6,706 bases of DNA from Deltaproteobacteria bacterium UBA2385 (GCA_002343455.1 DDSR01000336.1:50799-57504), one strand, 5' to 3'; shown: positions 1 to 5,984, counted from the stretch's first letter. A program made the numbers and translations. Notes: generated by a model from the letters alone, not told the origin.

Positions 1-218
1 TAGAGCTGCGCCGCCAGGGTCTTGTTGTGGGAGAGGATCAGCGCCGGCTTGCCCGCGTGGGCGATCAGGTGCGCCATCGTGAAGGTCTTGCCCGTGCCCG
101 TGGCGCCGAGCAGGACCTGGTGGCGCACCCCCTGATCGAGTCCGGCGCTCAGCTCCGCGATGGCCTGGGGCTGATCACCGGCGGGGCTGTAGGGAGAGAC
201 GAGGCGGAAGATGGACAT
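1..218 (-). CDS. uvrB: UvrB, excinuclease ABC subunit B (N-terminal 72 codons, partial)
   Basis: This is the start of the damage-verifying helicase subunit of nucleotide excision repair, which takes over lesion DNA from UvrA and recruits UvrC in the cytoplasm. Reading the minus strand from the ATG at 218-216 gives a protein opening [20 protein letters not shown]. That matches the invariant UvrB beginning ([17 protein letters not shown]). It is followed by a Walker A motif GATGTGKT at residues 38-45 and the family signature HNKTLAAQL at residues 64-72. The gene runs off the left edge, so only about a tenth of the usual ~670 residues is visible. No strong Shine-Dalgarno precedes the ATG, but residue-level agreement with the family fixes the start. 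It lies downstream of, and in the same direction as, the TPR-like gene, across a 77-bp gap that holds palindromes and may carry its promoter. Confidence 0.96.
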   Translation of the reverse strand, partial: MSIFRLVSPYSPAGDQPQAIAELSAGLDQGVRHQVLLGATGTGKTFTMAHLIAHAGKPALILSHNKTLAAQL

Positions 219-238
219 GATTGGGACCGGCGAACTGG

Positions 239-252
239 GTTGACAGGTCAAC
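239..252. promoter_or_regulatory. Perfect 6+6 palindrome upstream of uvrB (candidate operator)
   Basis: The sequence GTTGACAGGTCAAC has perfect 6-base arms around a 2-base centre. It ends about 20 bases before the uvrB start codon. On the minus strand one arm includes TTGACC, which resembles a -35 box, but no convincing -10 hexamer follows at the right distance. The position fits a repressor or activator site in the uvrB promoter. The protein that would bind it cannot be named from the sequence. Confidence 0.35.
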
Positions 253-277
253 GCTTGAGCTTGTGTGGAACATTCAA

Positions 278-293
278 CGTTCCGCGTGGAACA
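278..293. promoter_or_regulatory. parS-like palindrome (two mismatches) between the TPR gene and uvrB
   Basis: CGTTCCGCGTGGAACA differs at two positions from TGTTCCACGTGGAACA, the ParB-binding parS sequence known from Pseudomonas and close to that of other bacteria. It begins two bases past the stop codon of the TPR-like gene. A third GGAAC element at 267-271 lies upstream, inside TGTGGAACA at 264-272, so the spacer holds three alternating GGAAC/GTTCC arms. It could be a weak parS site or an operator for uvrB. The sequence alone does not decide this. Confidence 0.4.
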
Positions 294-295
294 TC

Positions 296-949
296 TCAGC
301 CCACCCGCTGCCGTAGCTCGATGAGCGCGCGATCCACCTCGCGACGGCCGGTGTTCGTGAGCTGACCGCGGAGCTGGTTGAGCCAGCCGTGGGGATCGCT
401 GTTCGGGACCACCTCCAGGACCATCAGGCCCGCGCGCAGCAGATCCTCCAGGAGTGGGAGGCCGCGACTCAACAGGAACTCGGGGCCGTGCGAGGGCGAG
501 GCGACGACCGCCTCGACCAGCAGGTCGAGCTGGACCTTGGCGCGCTCCCACTGCCAGGTCTCGGCCAGCGCGTGCATGTAGTCGAAGCGCATGAAGTGCT
601 CGGTCAGCTGCCGACCCTCGTCGGGGTGCGCGGGGGGCTCGGGGGCCGCCAGCGCCTTGGCAAAGTCGAACTCTCCCGCCTTGGGGTTGTTGTTGCGGGT
701 CCGCATCATGGCCAGGACGAACCAGGCCTCCCGCTCGTTGGTCAGGCGCGCGACCTCGTCGAGGTAGGGCTCGGCCGAGGTGAAGTCTCCGAGGTTGAAG
801 TAGATCAGCCCGACATGGCGACGGGCTTCGAGGGCGAGCGGCCCGCTGGCGGTCTGGAGGACCCGGAGGGCGTGCTCCAGCGCGACGTCGAGGCGACCCG
901 AGGTCGCGGCATCGAAGACGGGTTGTAGCTCGGGGTAGGGGGCTCTCAT
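296..949 (-). CDS. TPR-like helical repeat protein of unknown function
   Basis: This 217-residue protein has no signal peptide or membrane segment and should be cytoplasmic. Residues about 8-100 read as paired amphipathic helices of the tetratricopeptide type. One pair runs from [14 protein letters not shown] (18-31) to [18 protein letters not shown] (39-56), then [13 protein letters not shown] and EAWFVLAMM follow. The pattern of small and aromatic residues (A, G, Y, F at helix contacts) is typical of TPRs. TPR proteins act as protein-protein scaffolds, and no catalytic motif is visible. The second half (about 110-217) is helical and less repeat-like. The ATG at 949 has GAGG five bases upstream. 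The gene sits between the GT87 gene (51-bp gap) and uvrB, all on the minus strand, so co-transcription is possible. A parS-like palindrome lies 17 bases upstream of the start. The true partner and function are not known. Confidence 0.8.
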   Translation of the reverse strand: MRAPYPELQPVFDAATSGRLDVALEHALRVLQTASGPLALEARRHVGLIYFNLGDFTSAEPYLDEVARLTNEREAWFVLAMMRTRNNNPKAGEFDFAKALAAPEPPAHPDEGRQLTEHFMRFDYMHALAETWQWERAKVQLDLLVEAVVASPSHGPEFLLSRGLPLLEDLLRAGLMVLEVVPNSDPHGWLNQLRGQLTNTGRREVDRALIELRQRVG

Positions 950-966
950 CGGGACCTCGCAGTCCG

Positions 967-982
967 TGTTCCACGGGGAACA
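967..982. promoter_or_regulatory. Near-perfect parS-like site (one mismatch) upstream of the TPR gene
   Basis: TGTTCCACGGGGAACA matches the canonical 16-bp parS palindrome TGTTCCACGTGGAACA at 15 of 16 positions. The only change is T to G at position 10. ParB binds parS to load onto DNA near the replication origin and direct chromosome segregation with ParA. Here the site lies in the 51-bp gap between the GT87 and TPR-like genes, 17 bases before the TPR start codon. An operator for an unknown regulator with GTTCC-N4-GGAAC specificity is an alternative reading. Confidence 0.5.
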
Positions 983-1000
983 CAGCGGTTGTGGTTTTGT

Positions 1001-2260
1001 TTATTCCAGCTTGTAAGCATGTTCCACGCTGCCGTTCCCCGGACGGGGAGAGCGGCGAAGGACCTCTACACAGGCGAGGCCGAACAGGACGGCCCCGAAG
1101 AACTTGCACTCTTGTAGCCACCACTGCAGGGCCGGAGGCGCCGACTGTTGGAGATCGCGCAGGCCGCTGAGCGGCCAGGCCAGGGCGACATAGGCCGGCA
1201 GCAGGAGCAGGACCCAGGCCCGGGGCAGGCGCCCCTGCCACCAGGAGGTGAAGGCGGCCACGATCGGCAGCAGGAGAAAGACGAGGTGGTGTTCGTAGGC
1301 GTAGACCGGCGCCAGCACCATCAGCACGCTGAGGACACCGTGGAGGCTGGCCAGGCCGAGGGCGTCCCACCGGCCACGACCCGCCAGGGCCACCACCCCG
1401 AACAGCAGCACCACCAGCCCCTGGGAGCCGAAGCGCGCCCGGGGGTCGAGGGTGTGGTCGTCCGGACCGGGCCAGAGCTGGTTGAGCAGATCGGGGATGG
1501 AGTGGTTGGAGGGCATGGTGATCGGCACCCCCAGTCCGTTGTACTCGCCGCTGGAGAAGCCGGGCAGGACCTCGAGGTAGAAGCGGAGCTGCGTGTCCAG
1601 GGGCACCAGGGGCAGCGCCAGGACCGAGAGCAGGATGGCGGCGAGGATGGCGGCGCCGACCGCACGCCAGCGCCCCGAGGCCGCCAGCCCCAGCAGGTGC
1701 ACGGCGGGCGACATCTTCACCATGGCCGCCGCTCCTACCAGCGCCCCCTGCCCACGCCACAGCCCCAGCACCAGCAGCAGCAGGACCGGCAGGTTGGCCT
1801 GCCCCATCTTCAGGTTGTCCGGGATGGGGGAGAACAGGCAGAACAGCAGCGCCAGCATCAGCGGGGGGCTGGAGAGCCAGCGCCAGAGCACCAGGGCGAC
1901 CGCCGCGACGCTGAGCTGCTGGATCACGAACCAGGCCTTCAACGAGGCGGCCAGCGAGAGCGCCGGCAGCCCCGGCGGGTCGATCCAGAGCATCGGGAGC
2001 AGGGCGGGCGGCGGATAGAAGTACGGGTGGACCGCTTTGCTGGTCCCCGCCTTGCGGGCGCGTCGGGAGACGGCCGCCCGGTCGTAGGGGTCCCCCCGCC
2101 CCGGTCCGCCCGCGTTGACGGCCTCGATCAGCCCGTAGTGGTAGGTCGCGTAGTCCCGCCCCCAGCGGCTGGCGTTCATCACCTTCCACGCGGGCCGGGC
2201 CCCCAGCACGGCGTAGCCGAGCAGGACCAGGACCAGCAGCAGTGGACCCAGGCGCTTCAT
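1001..2260 (-). CDS. GT87/DUF2029-type polytopic membrane glycosyltransferase
   Basis: This 419-residue integral membrane protein resembles the GT87 (DUF2029) family, GT-C enzymes that transfer sugars such as mannose from polyprenyl-phosphate donors outside the cytoplasmic membrane. The first helix is residues 4-21. It is followed by an extracytoplasmic loop with RDYATYHYG (35-43), DPYD (57-60) and [14 protein letters not shown] (78-91), which matches the family pattern of an acidic residue before Y and then F-x-YPP. Further family features are [16 protein letters not shown] (153-168), the VKMSP segment (181-185), PSNHS (250-254) and [16 protein letters not shown] (317-332). About ten hydrophobic segments alternate with short loops. 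The start at 2260 opens the first membrane helix. The frame stays open far upstream, but that stretch is antisense to the methyltransferase gene and looks like shadow sequence. The Shine-Dalgarno is weak. The substrate cannot be told from sequence. It diverges from the methyltransferase gene with 48 bp between starts. Confidence 0.85.
   Translation of the reverse strand: MKRLGPLLLVLVLLGYAVLGARPAWKVMNASRWGRDYATYHYGLIEAVNAGGPGRGDPYDRAAVSRRARKAGTSKAVHPYFYPPPALLPMLWIDPPGLPALSLAASLKAWFVIQQLSVAAVALVLWRWLSSPPLMLALLFCLFSPIPDNLKMGQANLPVLLLLVLGLWRGQGALVGAAAMVKMSPAVHLLGLAASGRWRAVGAAILAAILLSVLALPLVPLDTQLRFYLEVLPGFSSGEYNGLGVPITMPSNHSIPDLLNQLWPGPDDHTLDPRARFGSQGLVVLLFGVVALAGRGRWDALGLASLHGVLSVLMVLAPVYAYEHHLVFLLLPIVAAFTSWWQGRLPRAWVLLLLPAYVALAWPLSGLRDLQQSAPPALQWWLQECKFFGAVLFGLACVEVLRRSPRPGNGSVEHAYKLE
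1020..1028 (+). other. parS half-site TGTTCCACG inside the 3' end of the GT87 gene
   Basis: The nine bases equal the left half plus centre of canonical parS and lie 38 bases from the near-perfect site at 967-982. They fall in the codons for V-E-H near the C terminus of the glycosyltransferase, so coding constraint does not explain them well. There is no matching right arm. This is noted as part of the local cluster and not as a proven site. Confidence 0.3.
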
Positions 2261-2308
2261 CGCCGGGGTCGTATCGCGAGCCTGCGGTCGCCGGGCTAGG
2301 CGCTGCCC

Positions 2309-3133
2309 ATGCCCCTGTTCGCCCGAGCGCCGAAGCCCCCGCCCCCCGACCAGCTGTTCTCGACCATCGAAGCCTGGCAGGGCGATCGGCCCTGGGGCCG
2401 GGTGCTGGACGCCGGCACCGGTCGCCACAGCCTGGAGTGGATCCTGAGCCTGGGCGCATCGAGCTGGCACGGCGTCACGGCCGGCGCCCCCGGAGAAGGG
2501 GAGCTCCGGAGGGCCGTCGGCGACCGCATGCGCCCGGTCGACCGCCTGATCTCGGGAAACTGGCTGGACCCCGAATTCCTGCGGGGCGAGCGCTACGACA
2601 CCGTCCTGGCCGACTACCTGCTGGGGGCCATCGACGGCTTCGCGCCCTACTTCCAGGACCGCCTGTTCGCCCGGCTGCGGCCCCATGTCGGGAGGGTGCT
2701 GTACGTCGTCGGGCTGGATCCCTACCTCGACCCCAGCCTTCCCGACCCCAGCAAGCCTGCGGACGCCGGCCCGTCCGATCCCGAGGCGGCCGCCATCGTC
2801 CTGGAGATCGCCCGCCTGCGCGACGCCTGCATCCTGCTGGCCGGGCACCGCTGCTACCGCGAGTACCCCCTGGAGTGGGCCGAGCGCAGCCTGGCGAGCT
2901 CGGGCTACGTCGTCCAGCGAAGCCAGCGCCTGCCCATCGTCTACGGGCGCCGCTTCGTCGACGGGCAGCTCGATGTCTGCGAGCGCAAGCTGCCGCTGTT
3001 CCACGACCGGAAGCTCGCCACCGCGATGGCGGGCAGCATCACCGAGCTGCGAGGGCGGGCCCTGGCCCTCCACGACCGCCTGGGCGGACTTCGTACCGGC
3101 GCGGACTGGATCGTCGAAGCCCGTCCGGCCTGA
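2309..3133 (+). CDS. SAM-dependent methyltransferase-like protein (class I fold)
   Basis: This 274-residue soluble protein looks like a class I (Rossmann-fold) S-adenosylmethionine methyltransferase. Motif I, the SAM-binding loop, is [10 protein letters not shown] (32-41), followed by a helix and strand ([19 protein letters not shown]). The motif IV region is [13 protein letters not shown] (96-108), where the catalytic or SAM-contacting acidic residue normally lies. Strand 5 is [11 protein letters not shown] (129-139). The C-terminal third ([12 protein letters not shown] at 179-190, then a beta-rich stretch around [13 protein letters not shown]) is not a pattern I can assign to a known substrate class. 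The ATG at 2309 has a weak AGG eight bases upstream. The gene diverges from the GT87 gene and converges on the membrane nuclease-like gene. Substrate and pathway are unknown. The methyltransferase call rests mainly on motif I and the fold order. Confidence 0.8.
   Translation: MPLFARAPKPPPPDQLFSTIEAWQGDRPWGRVLDAGTGRHSLEWILSLGASSWHGVTAGAPGEGELRRAVGDRMRPVDRLISGNWLDPEFLRGERYDTVLADYLLGAIDGFAPYFQDRLFARLRPHVGRVLYVVGLDPYLDPSLPDPSKPADAGPSDPEAAAIVLEIARLRDACILLAGHRCYREYPLEWAERSLASSGYVVQRSQRLPIVYGRRFVDGQLDVCERKLPLFHDRKLATAMAGSITELRGRALALHDRLGGLRTGADWIVEARPA
2997..3005 (+). other. Second isolated parS half-site TGTTCCACG, within the methyltransferase gene
   Basis: The same nine-base parS half-site recurs here in the codons for L-F-H-D. 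It is followed by ACCGGAA, not a true right arm. By itself this would be ignored. It is listed because four exact copies of this 9-mer (both strands) in one short GC-rich window is more than composition predicts. Confidence 0.2.
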
Positions 3134-3149
3134 GCGGGAGCGGCCCCGC
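3134..3149 (+). terminator. Weak GC hairpin just after the methyltransferase stop
   Basis: GCGGG (3134-3138) and CCCGC (3145-3149) can pair around a six-base loop directly after the TGA at 3131-3133. There is no T-tract, so it is not a standard intrinsic terminator. It may be a transcript-end structure or chance in GC-rich DNA. Confidence 0.2.
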
Positions 3150-3224
3150 CTGGAGGAGAGCAGCATCGAGGAGATCCGCGTCGAGGAGATCCGCAAGGAG
3201 GAGATCAGCATGGAGGAAAGACGA
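3150..3224. repeat. Five-unit 15-bp tandem repeat between convergent genes
   Basis: Five imperfect 15-base units run head to tail: CTGGAGGAGAGCAGC, ATCGAGGAGATCCGC, GTCGAGGAGATCCGC, AAGGAGGAGATCAGC and ATGGAGGAAAGACGA. The core GAGGAGATC is best kept in units 2-4. Units 2 and 3 differ by one base. The array fills the gap between the methyltransferase stop and the nuclease-like gene and supplies that gene's last six codons and stop. The unit is a multiple of three, and one plus-strand frame reads E-E-I-R-like pentapeptides, but that frame is shifted by +1 from the methyltransferase and has no start of its own. A minisatellite formed by slippage is the simplest reading. Confidence 0.85.
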
Positions 3225-3660
3225 TCTCCATCACCCGACCCTCGGTCATGTCGACCAGCAGGATCCCGTCGGGCTGGAAGACCCGCTGGTACTCGAGCAG
3301 CTGGCGCCGGGTGGCCGGGTGGCCGGGGTCCGGGGCCAGCGTGCCGGTCTTGATCTCGGCCACCAGCAGCGCGCCGCGCGGGAGGTGGGGGTGGCGCCGG
3401 ACCCGCTCCACCAGCAGATCGGCCCGCACCTCGAATTCGACGCTGTGCCCGTCCACCAGCACGCTCCCCCAGGCCCGGGCCTGGCGCTCGACCACCCGGT
3501 AGCCCTCGCGCTCGAGCAGCTGTTCGGCCATCGACTCAGCCCGCAGGGCGCCGAGGGAGCGACGTCGCCGCCGCAGGCGCTGCCACAGCGGGCGCAGGCC
3601 GAGCAGCAGGAGCACCAGCAGCAGGAGCAAGAGCACGGCGACCAGCAGCGGGCTATCCAT
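3205..3660 (-). CDS. Membrane-anchored PD-(D/E)XK nuclease-like protein
   Basis: This 151-residue protein has one N-terminal membrane helix (residues 4-21, nearly all L and V) followed by a basic stretch RLRRRRR (28-34). That places the C-terminal domain in the cytoplasm. The domain carries the order of a PD-(D/E)XK nuclease core: a helix with E43 or E47 (AESMAEQLLEREGYRVV), D81 in VRADLLVER, the E-x-K pair at E102/K104 in VAEIKTG, then the helix RRQLLEYQ (118-125) with Q and Y typical of restriction-endonuclease-like folds. Such domains cut or bind DNA, and some membrane-tethered members are thought to act on incoming DNA, but no target is evident here. AAGG lies eight bases before the ATG at 3660. 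The stop and last codons fall within a 15-bp tandem repeat. It converges on the methyltransferase gene and diverges from the ATP-grasp gene. Confidence 0.72.
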   Translation of the reverse strand: MDSPLLVAVLLLLLLVLLLLGLRPLWQRLRRRRRSLGALRAESMAEQLLEREGYRVVERQARAWGSVLVDGHSVEFEVRADLLVERVRRHPHLPRGALLVAEIKTGTLAPDPGHPATRRQLLEYQRVFQPDGILLVDMTEGRVMEIVFPPC

Positions 3661-3668
3661 TCATTCAG

Positions 3669-3696
3669 CCTTGCACGTTTTCAGAATCCAGCAAGG
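3669..3696 (-). promoter_or_regulatory. Inverted repeat covering the nuclease-like gene's ribosome binding site
   Basis: CCTTGC (3669-3674) and GCAAGG (3691-3696) are perfect 6-base inverted repeats, 16 bases apart, in the divergent spacer at 3661-3744. In the minus-strand transcript the arm nearest the start codon contains AAGG, the best Shine-Dalgarno match eight bases before the ATG. Pairing would mask it. The loop is large and the stem short, so a DNA-binding site for a dimeric regulator is equally possible. This spacer is clearly more AT-rich than the genes and should hold promoters for both directions, but no convincing -35/-10 pair was found. Confidence 0.3.
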
Positions 3697-3744
3697 ACGT
3701 TTTTTGTCCGCCCTGACCGTGGCCCATCGCGATACCCTGCCTCG

Positions 3745-4728
3745 ATGAACGTCCTGGGCGTGCTGGTACCGATCGAGCCCTCCGCTCCTCTCGAGGAGCC
3801 AGGGACCTGGCCCCTGGGGCAGGCGGGCCTGCTCCTGGCCGCCGAGGGCGTCGAGCTGCTGATGGGCGACCGGGTCGACCGAGGGTGGATGCAGGGGCTG
3901 GTCCCGACCTCGACCGGCTGGCGATCCGCGCGGGCGCGCCCCATCGCCTTCTACGACCGCTACCCCAGCCAGGGGCGGGCCGAGCCCTTCCGCCTCGTCC
4001 TCGACAACCTGGACGGTCGGCCGCTGGGCAACCCCTGGCCCTTCACCCGGCTGTGCCGAGACAAGCTCCACTGCCAGCGGACCCTCGAGGAGCTGGGCCT
4101 GGTCATGCCAGCGGTCGAGGACCGGCCCGAGCGCTTCGCCCGTCGCTTGCGCGAGTGGGGGCACGGCTTCCTCAAGCCCCGCTATGGATCCCTGGGGGCC
4201 GGCGTGCGCCTCGTCGGCCCGGGTGACCCGCTGCCCACGCAGCTGCCGGGGGCCCAGGGCAGCCTCGAACCCGCCATCCTCCAGCAGGCCGTCCCGCCGC
4301 CCGCCGGGCTCGCCGGTCGCTGTGTTCGCGTCCTCGCCCAGCGCGCCCCGGACGGCAGCTGGGTCCAGGCCCCCGGGGCTCTGCGCCAGAGCCAGCTCGA
4401 CCCGGTCGTCAACGCCGAGCGAGGGGCACGGGTGCTGGCGGTCCAGGACGCCCTCGCGCCCCCGGCCCTGGCGCGACTGCAGCAGCGGGTCGACGACACG
4501 CTCGCGGCGATCGACCGCCTGCCCGTCGACCACCGCGCCCTCGAGGTCGGCATCGACCTCGTCCTCGACGATCACGACGCCCCCCACCTGATCGAGCTGA
4601 ACGGGCGCCCACGGGGTCGGCTGGAGCGCCTCGCCCAGGACTCGCCGGATCGATTCCAGGACGCCCGCATGCAGACCCTCCTCCGCCCGCTCCGCACCCT
4701 CCTCGCCTGGGGCCTTGCTGCTTCATGA
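3745..4728 (+). CDS. ATP-grasp ligase, YheC/YheD-like
   Basis: This 327-residue cytoplasmic protein has the layout of an ATP-grasp enzyme, which forms an acyl-phosphate from a carboxylate and joins it to an amine or similar group. The pre-ATP-grasp N-terminal domain covers about residues 1-95. The pattern RDKLHCQRTLEELGLVMPA (105-123) matches the typical N-x-K/D-K...L...G...P lead-in. The nucleotide-binding lysine and glycine-rich loop are FLKPRYGSLGAGV (142-154). LQQAVPPPAGLAGRCVRVL (179-197) is the central strand-loop region. Metal-binding acids are expected at E267 and D271 (LEVGIDLVLD) and E284/N286 (HLIELNGRPRG). The YheC/YheD family is linked to spore coats in Bacillus, and its substrate is unknown. 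The ATG at 3745 begins a clean strand (MNVLGVLVPIE), and the open frame upstream is shadow sequence. The stop overlaps the next gene's start (ATGA), so the two are probably co-translated. Confidence 0.83.
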   Translation: MNVLGVLVPIEPSAPLEEPGTWPLGQAGLLLAAEGVELLMGDRVDRGWMQGLVPTSTGWRSARARPIAFYDRYPSQGRAEPFRLVLDNLDGRPLGNPWPFTRLCRDKLHCQRTLEELGLVMPAVEDRPERFARRLREWGHGFLKPRYGSLGAGVRLVGPGDPLPTQLPGAQGSLEPAILQQAVPPPAGLAGRCVRVLAQRAPDGSWVQAPGALRQSQLDPVVNAERGARVLAVQDALAPPALARLQQRVDDTLAAIDRLPVDHRALEVGIDLVLDDHDAPHLIELNGRPRGRLERLAQDSPDRFQDARMQTLLRPLRTLLAWGLAAS

Positions 4729-5711
4729 CGCTCGCGCTCCTCCTCCTCGTCTCCTGCGCCGGCCGACCCGCTCCGCTGGCCCCGGCCGCCACCCAGTCGC
4801 CCCAGGGCCTCGACAGTGAGCTCGCCACCCGCGGGTCGGCGGCCGAGCGCACGGTCCGGACCCCGGCCTCCCTGGTGGTGCTCTACAGCGCCGAAGAGGG
4901 CGGCAGCCTCGTGCCCTGCGGCTGCGACAAGAAGCCCATGGGCGGGCTCGCGCGCGCCGGCGCCTACGTCCAGGCGCTGCGCGCCGCCAACCCCGAGCTG
5001 CCCGTCCTGGCCCTCAACGCCGGGGGCTGGCTGGACCCCGGCCGAGCCCTCGACGGCGGCACCCGGCCCGAAGCCGCGGTCCGGAACCGCTGGATGGGCC
5101 AGGGCCTCGTCGGCCTCGGCTTCGCCGGGCTCAACCTCGCCGCCTCGGACATGGCCGGCCTGCCCCCCGACCAGGTCGAGCAGCTCCCCCTGCTCAGCAG
5201 CTCGGTGGCCCACCCGGGGGTCGAGGGCTCACGCATCCTCGACGCGGGCGAGCTGCGCGTCGGGGTCGTCGGCATCGCCGCCCCGGGTCCGGCCTGGATG
5301 GCGCCCCCAGGCTGGACCGTGCCCGACGCCGGCCAGGCCGCCGCCTCGATCGCCGCCCTCCGGCCCCAGGTCGATCTCCTCATCCTGCTGGCCCACGACT
5401 CCTCCGACGCCGCCCGCCAGCTGGCCCTCGACGGCGGCATCGACCTCGTGATCGAGGCCGACGACTACCGCGAGCAGTGGCCCCCCTTCCGGGTGGGCGA
5501 GGCGCTGTGGGTGCGGGCCCACGGCCAGGGCACCCGCCTGGGCGAGCTGCGCCTGGTCCTCGACCAGGGCCGCATCACCAAGGCGCTGGACCGGACCATC
5601 GTGCTCGACGAGGGCATAGACGAAGAGCCCGCAATGCGAGCCCTTGTCCGCCAGGCCGAGGCCGAGGCGGTCGACGTCGAGCGAGCCACCTACGGCCGCC
5701 CGCTACGCTGA
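4725..5711 (+). CDS. Lipoprotein with degenerate 5'-nucleotidase/metallophosphatase-like domain and PCGC motif
   Basis: This 328-residue protein has a very short lipoprotein signal (MTLALLLLVSCAG) with the lipobox cysteine at residue 11. It should be anchored in a membrane facing the periplasm. After a low-complexity linker (12-45) comes a domain laid out like UshA-type 5'-nucleotidases: strand LVVLYSAEEGG (50-60), then PCGCDKKPMGGLARAGAYV (64-82), NAGGWLDP (98-105), GLGFAGLNLAASDM (130-143), LRVGVVGIAAPGP (177-189), VDLLILLAHDSSDAARQLA (216-234) and GIDLVIEADDYRE (238-250). The usual metal ligands are missing: no D-x-H in the first strand, no N-H-D/E after GLG, and no G-H-x-H after GIDLVI. 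Phosphatase activity is therefore unlikely. The two cysteines of CGC at 65-67 may bind metal or form a disulfide. The start overlaps the ATP-grasp stop, implying a shared transcript and linked function. Confidence 0.78.
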   Translation: MTLALLLLVSCAGRPAPLAPAATQSPQGLDSELATRGSAAERTVRTPASLVVLYSAEEGGSLVPCGCDKKPMGGLARAGAYVQALRAANPELPVLALNAGGWLDPGRALDGGTRPEAAVRNRWMGQGLVGLGFAGLNLAASDMAGLPPDQVEQLPLLSSSVAHPGVEGSRILDAGELRVGVVGIAAPGPAWMAPPGWTVPDAGQAAASIAALRPQVDLLILLAHDSSDAARQLALDGGIDLVIEADDYREQWPPFRVGEALWVRAHGQGTRLGELRLVLDQGRITKALDRTIVLDEGIDEEPAMRALVRQAEAEAVDVERATYGRPLR

Positions 5712-5715
5712 AGGA

Positions 5716-5979
5716 TCAGGCCTTGCCGTCGTCGCCGATGGCTTCGACCGGGCAGTTCTCCATCGCCTCATAGCACTGGGCCAGCTCTTCATCGTTCTCG
5801 GGCTGCTTGTAGCAGATGTCGTGATCTTCTTCGTCGCTCATGCGGAAGTTGTTCGGGGCCGCATCGGAGCAGACGGAGCAGAGGATGCACTCCTTGTCCA
5901 CATAGAAGGCAACGCGCTTGCCCGAAATGGTGGCTTCGCCGCCGATGTTGTCGTTCCAGAGGTTGTTCGGGTCGGCCAT
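5716..5979 (-). CDS. Small [4Fe-4S] ferredoxin (single cluster)
   Basis: This 87-residue acidic protein carries low-potential electrons in the cytoplasm. Cluster ligands are C31, C34 and C37 in ECILCSVCSDAAP (C-x2-C-x2-C) and C76 in the NCPVEAIG motif (C-P). Only one such set exists, so it should hold one [4Fe-4S] cluster. Two more cysteines (C56, C69) lie between and could pair as a disulfide. The N terminus MADPNNLWNDN and the KQP stretch near 58 recall a ferredoxin subfamily with this layout. The usual redox partner is unknown, and no oxidoreductase gene adjoins. Start choice is supported by GGAGG six bases upstream. It converges on the lipoprotein gene with four bases between stops and diverges from def. 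Confidence 0.92.
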   Translation of the reverse strand: MADPNNLWNDNIGGEATISGKRVAFYVDKECILCSVCSDAAPNNFRMSDEEDHDICYKQPENDEELAQCYEAMENCPVEAIGDDGKA

Positions 5980-5984
5980 GACGG

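Noticed and set aside
1148..2299. 383-residue plus-strand ORF opposite the GT87 gene
   Set aside because: It is Q, H and G-rich with no domain. It is the antisense image of leucine-rich membrane helices.
2261..3211. Long N-terminal extension (about 317 residues) of the GT87 reading frame on the minus strand
   Set aside because: It is antisense to the well-supported methyltransferase gene, has low-complexity composition, and the membrane protein has a natural start at 2260 at the head of its first helix.
3150..3224. The tandem repeat as a coding extension of the methyltransferase or as a CRISPR array
   Set aside because: The frame reading E-E-I-R units is +1 to the methyltransferase and lies after its stop. 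Units abut without spacers, so it is not a CRISPR array.
2242..3744. Plus-strand open frame preceding the ATP-grasp start
   Set aside because: The translated sequence is rich in P, R, A and G and overlaps two other real genes in different frames. It is a shadow caused by high GC. The ATP-grasp fold starts at 3745.
3661..4587. 308-residue minus-strand ORF opposite the ATP-grasp gene
   Set aside because: It shows no recognisable motif, and the plus strand carries a conserved ATP-grasp pattern throughout.
5711..5724. AAGG-CCTT hairpin between the lipoprotein and ferredoxin genes as a bidirectional terminator
   Set aside because: The stem is only four base pairs with no T-tract on either side.
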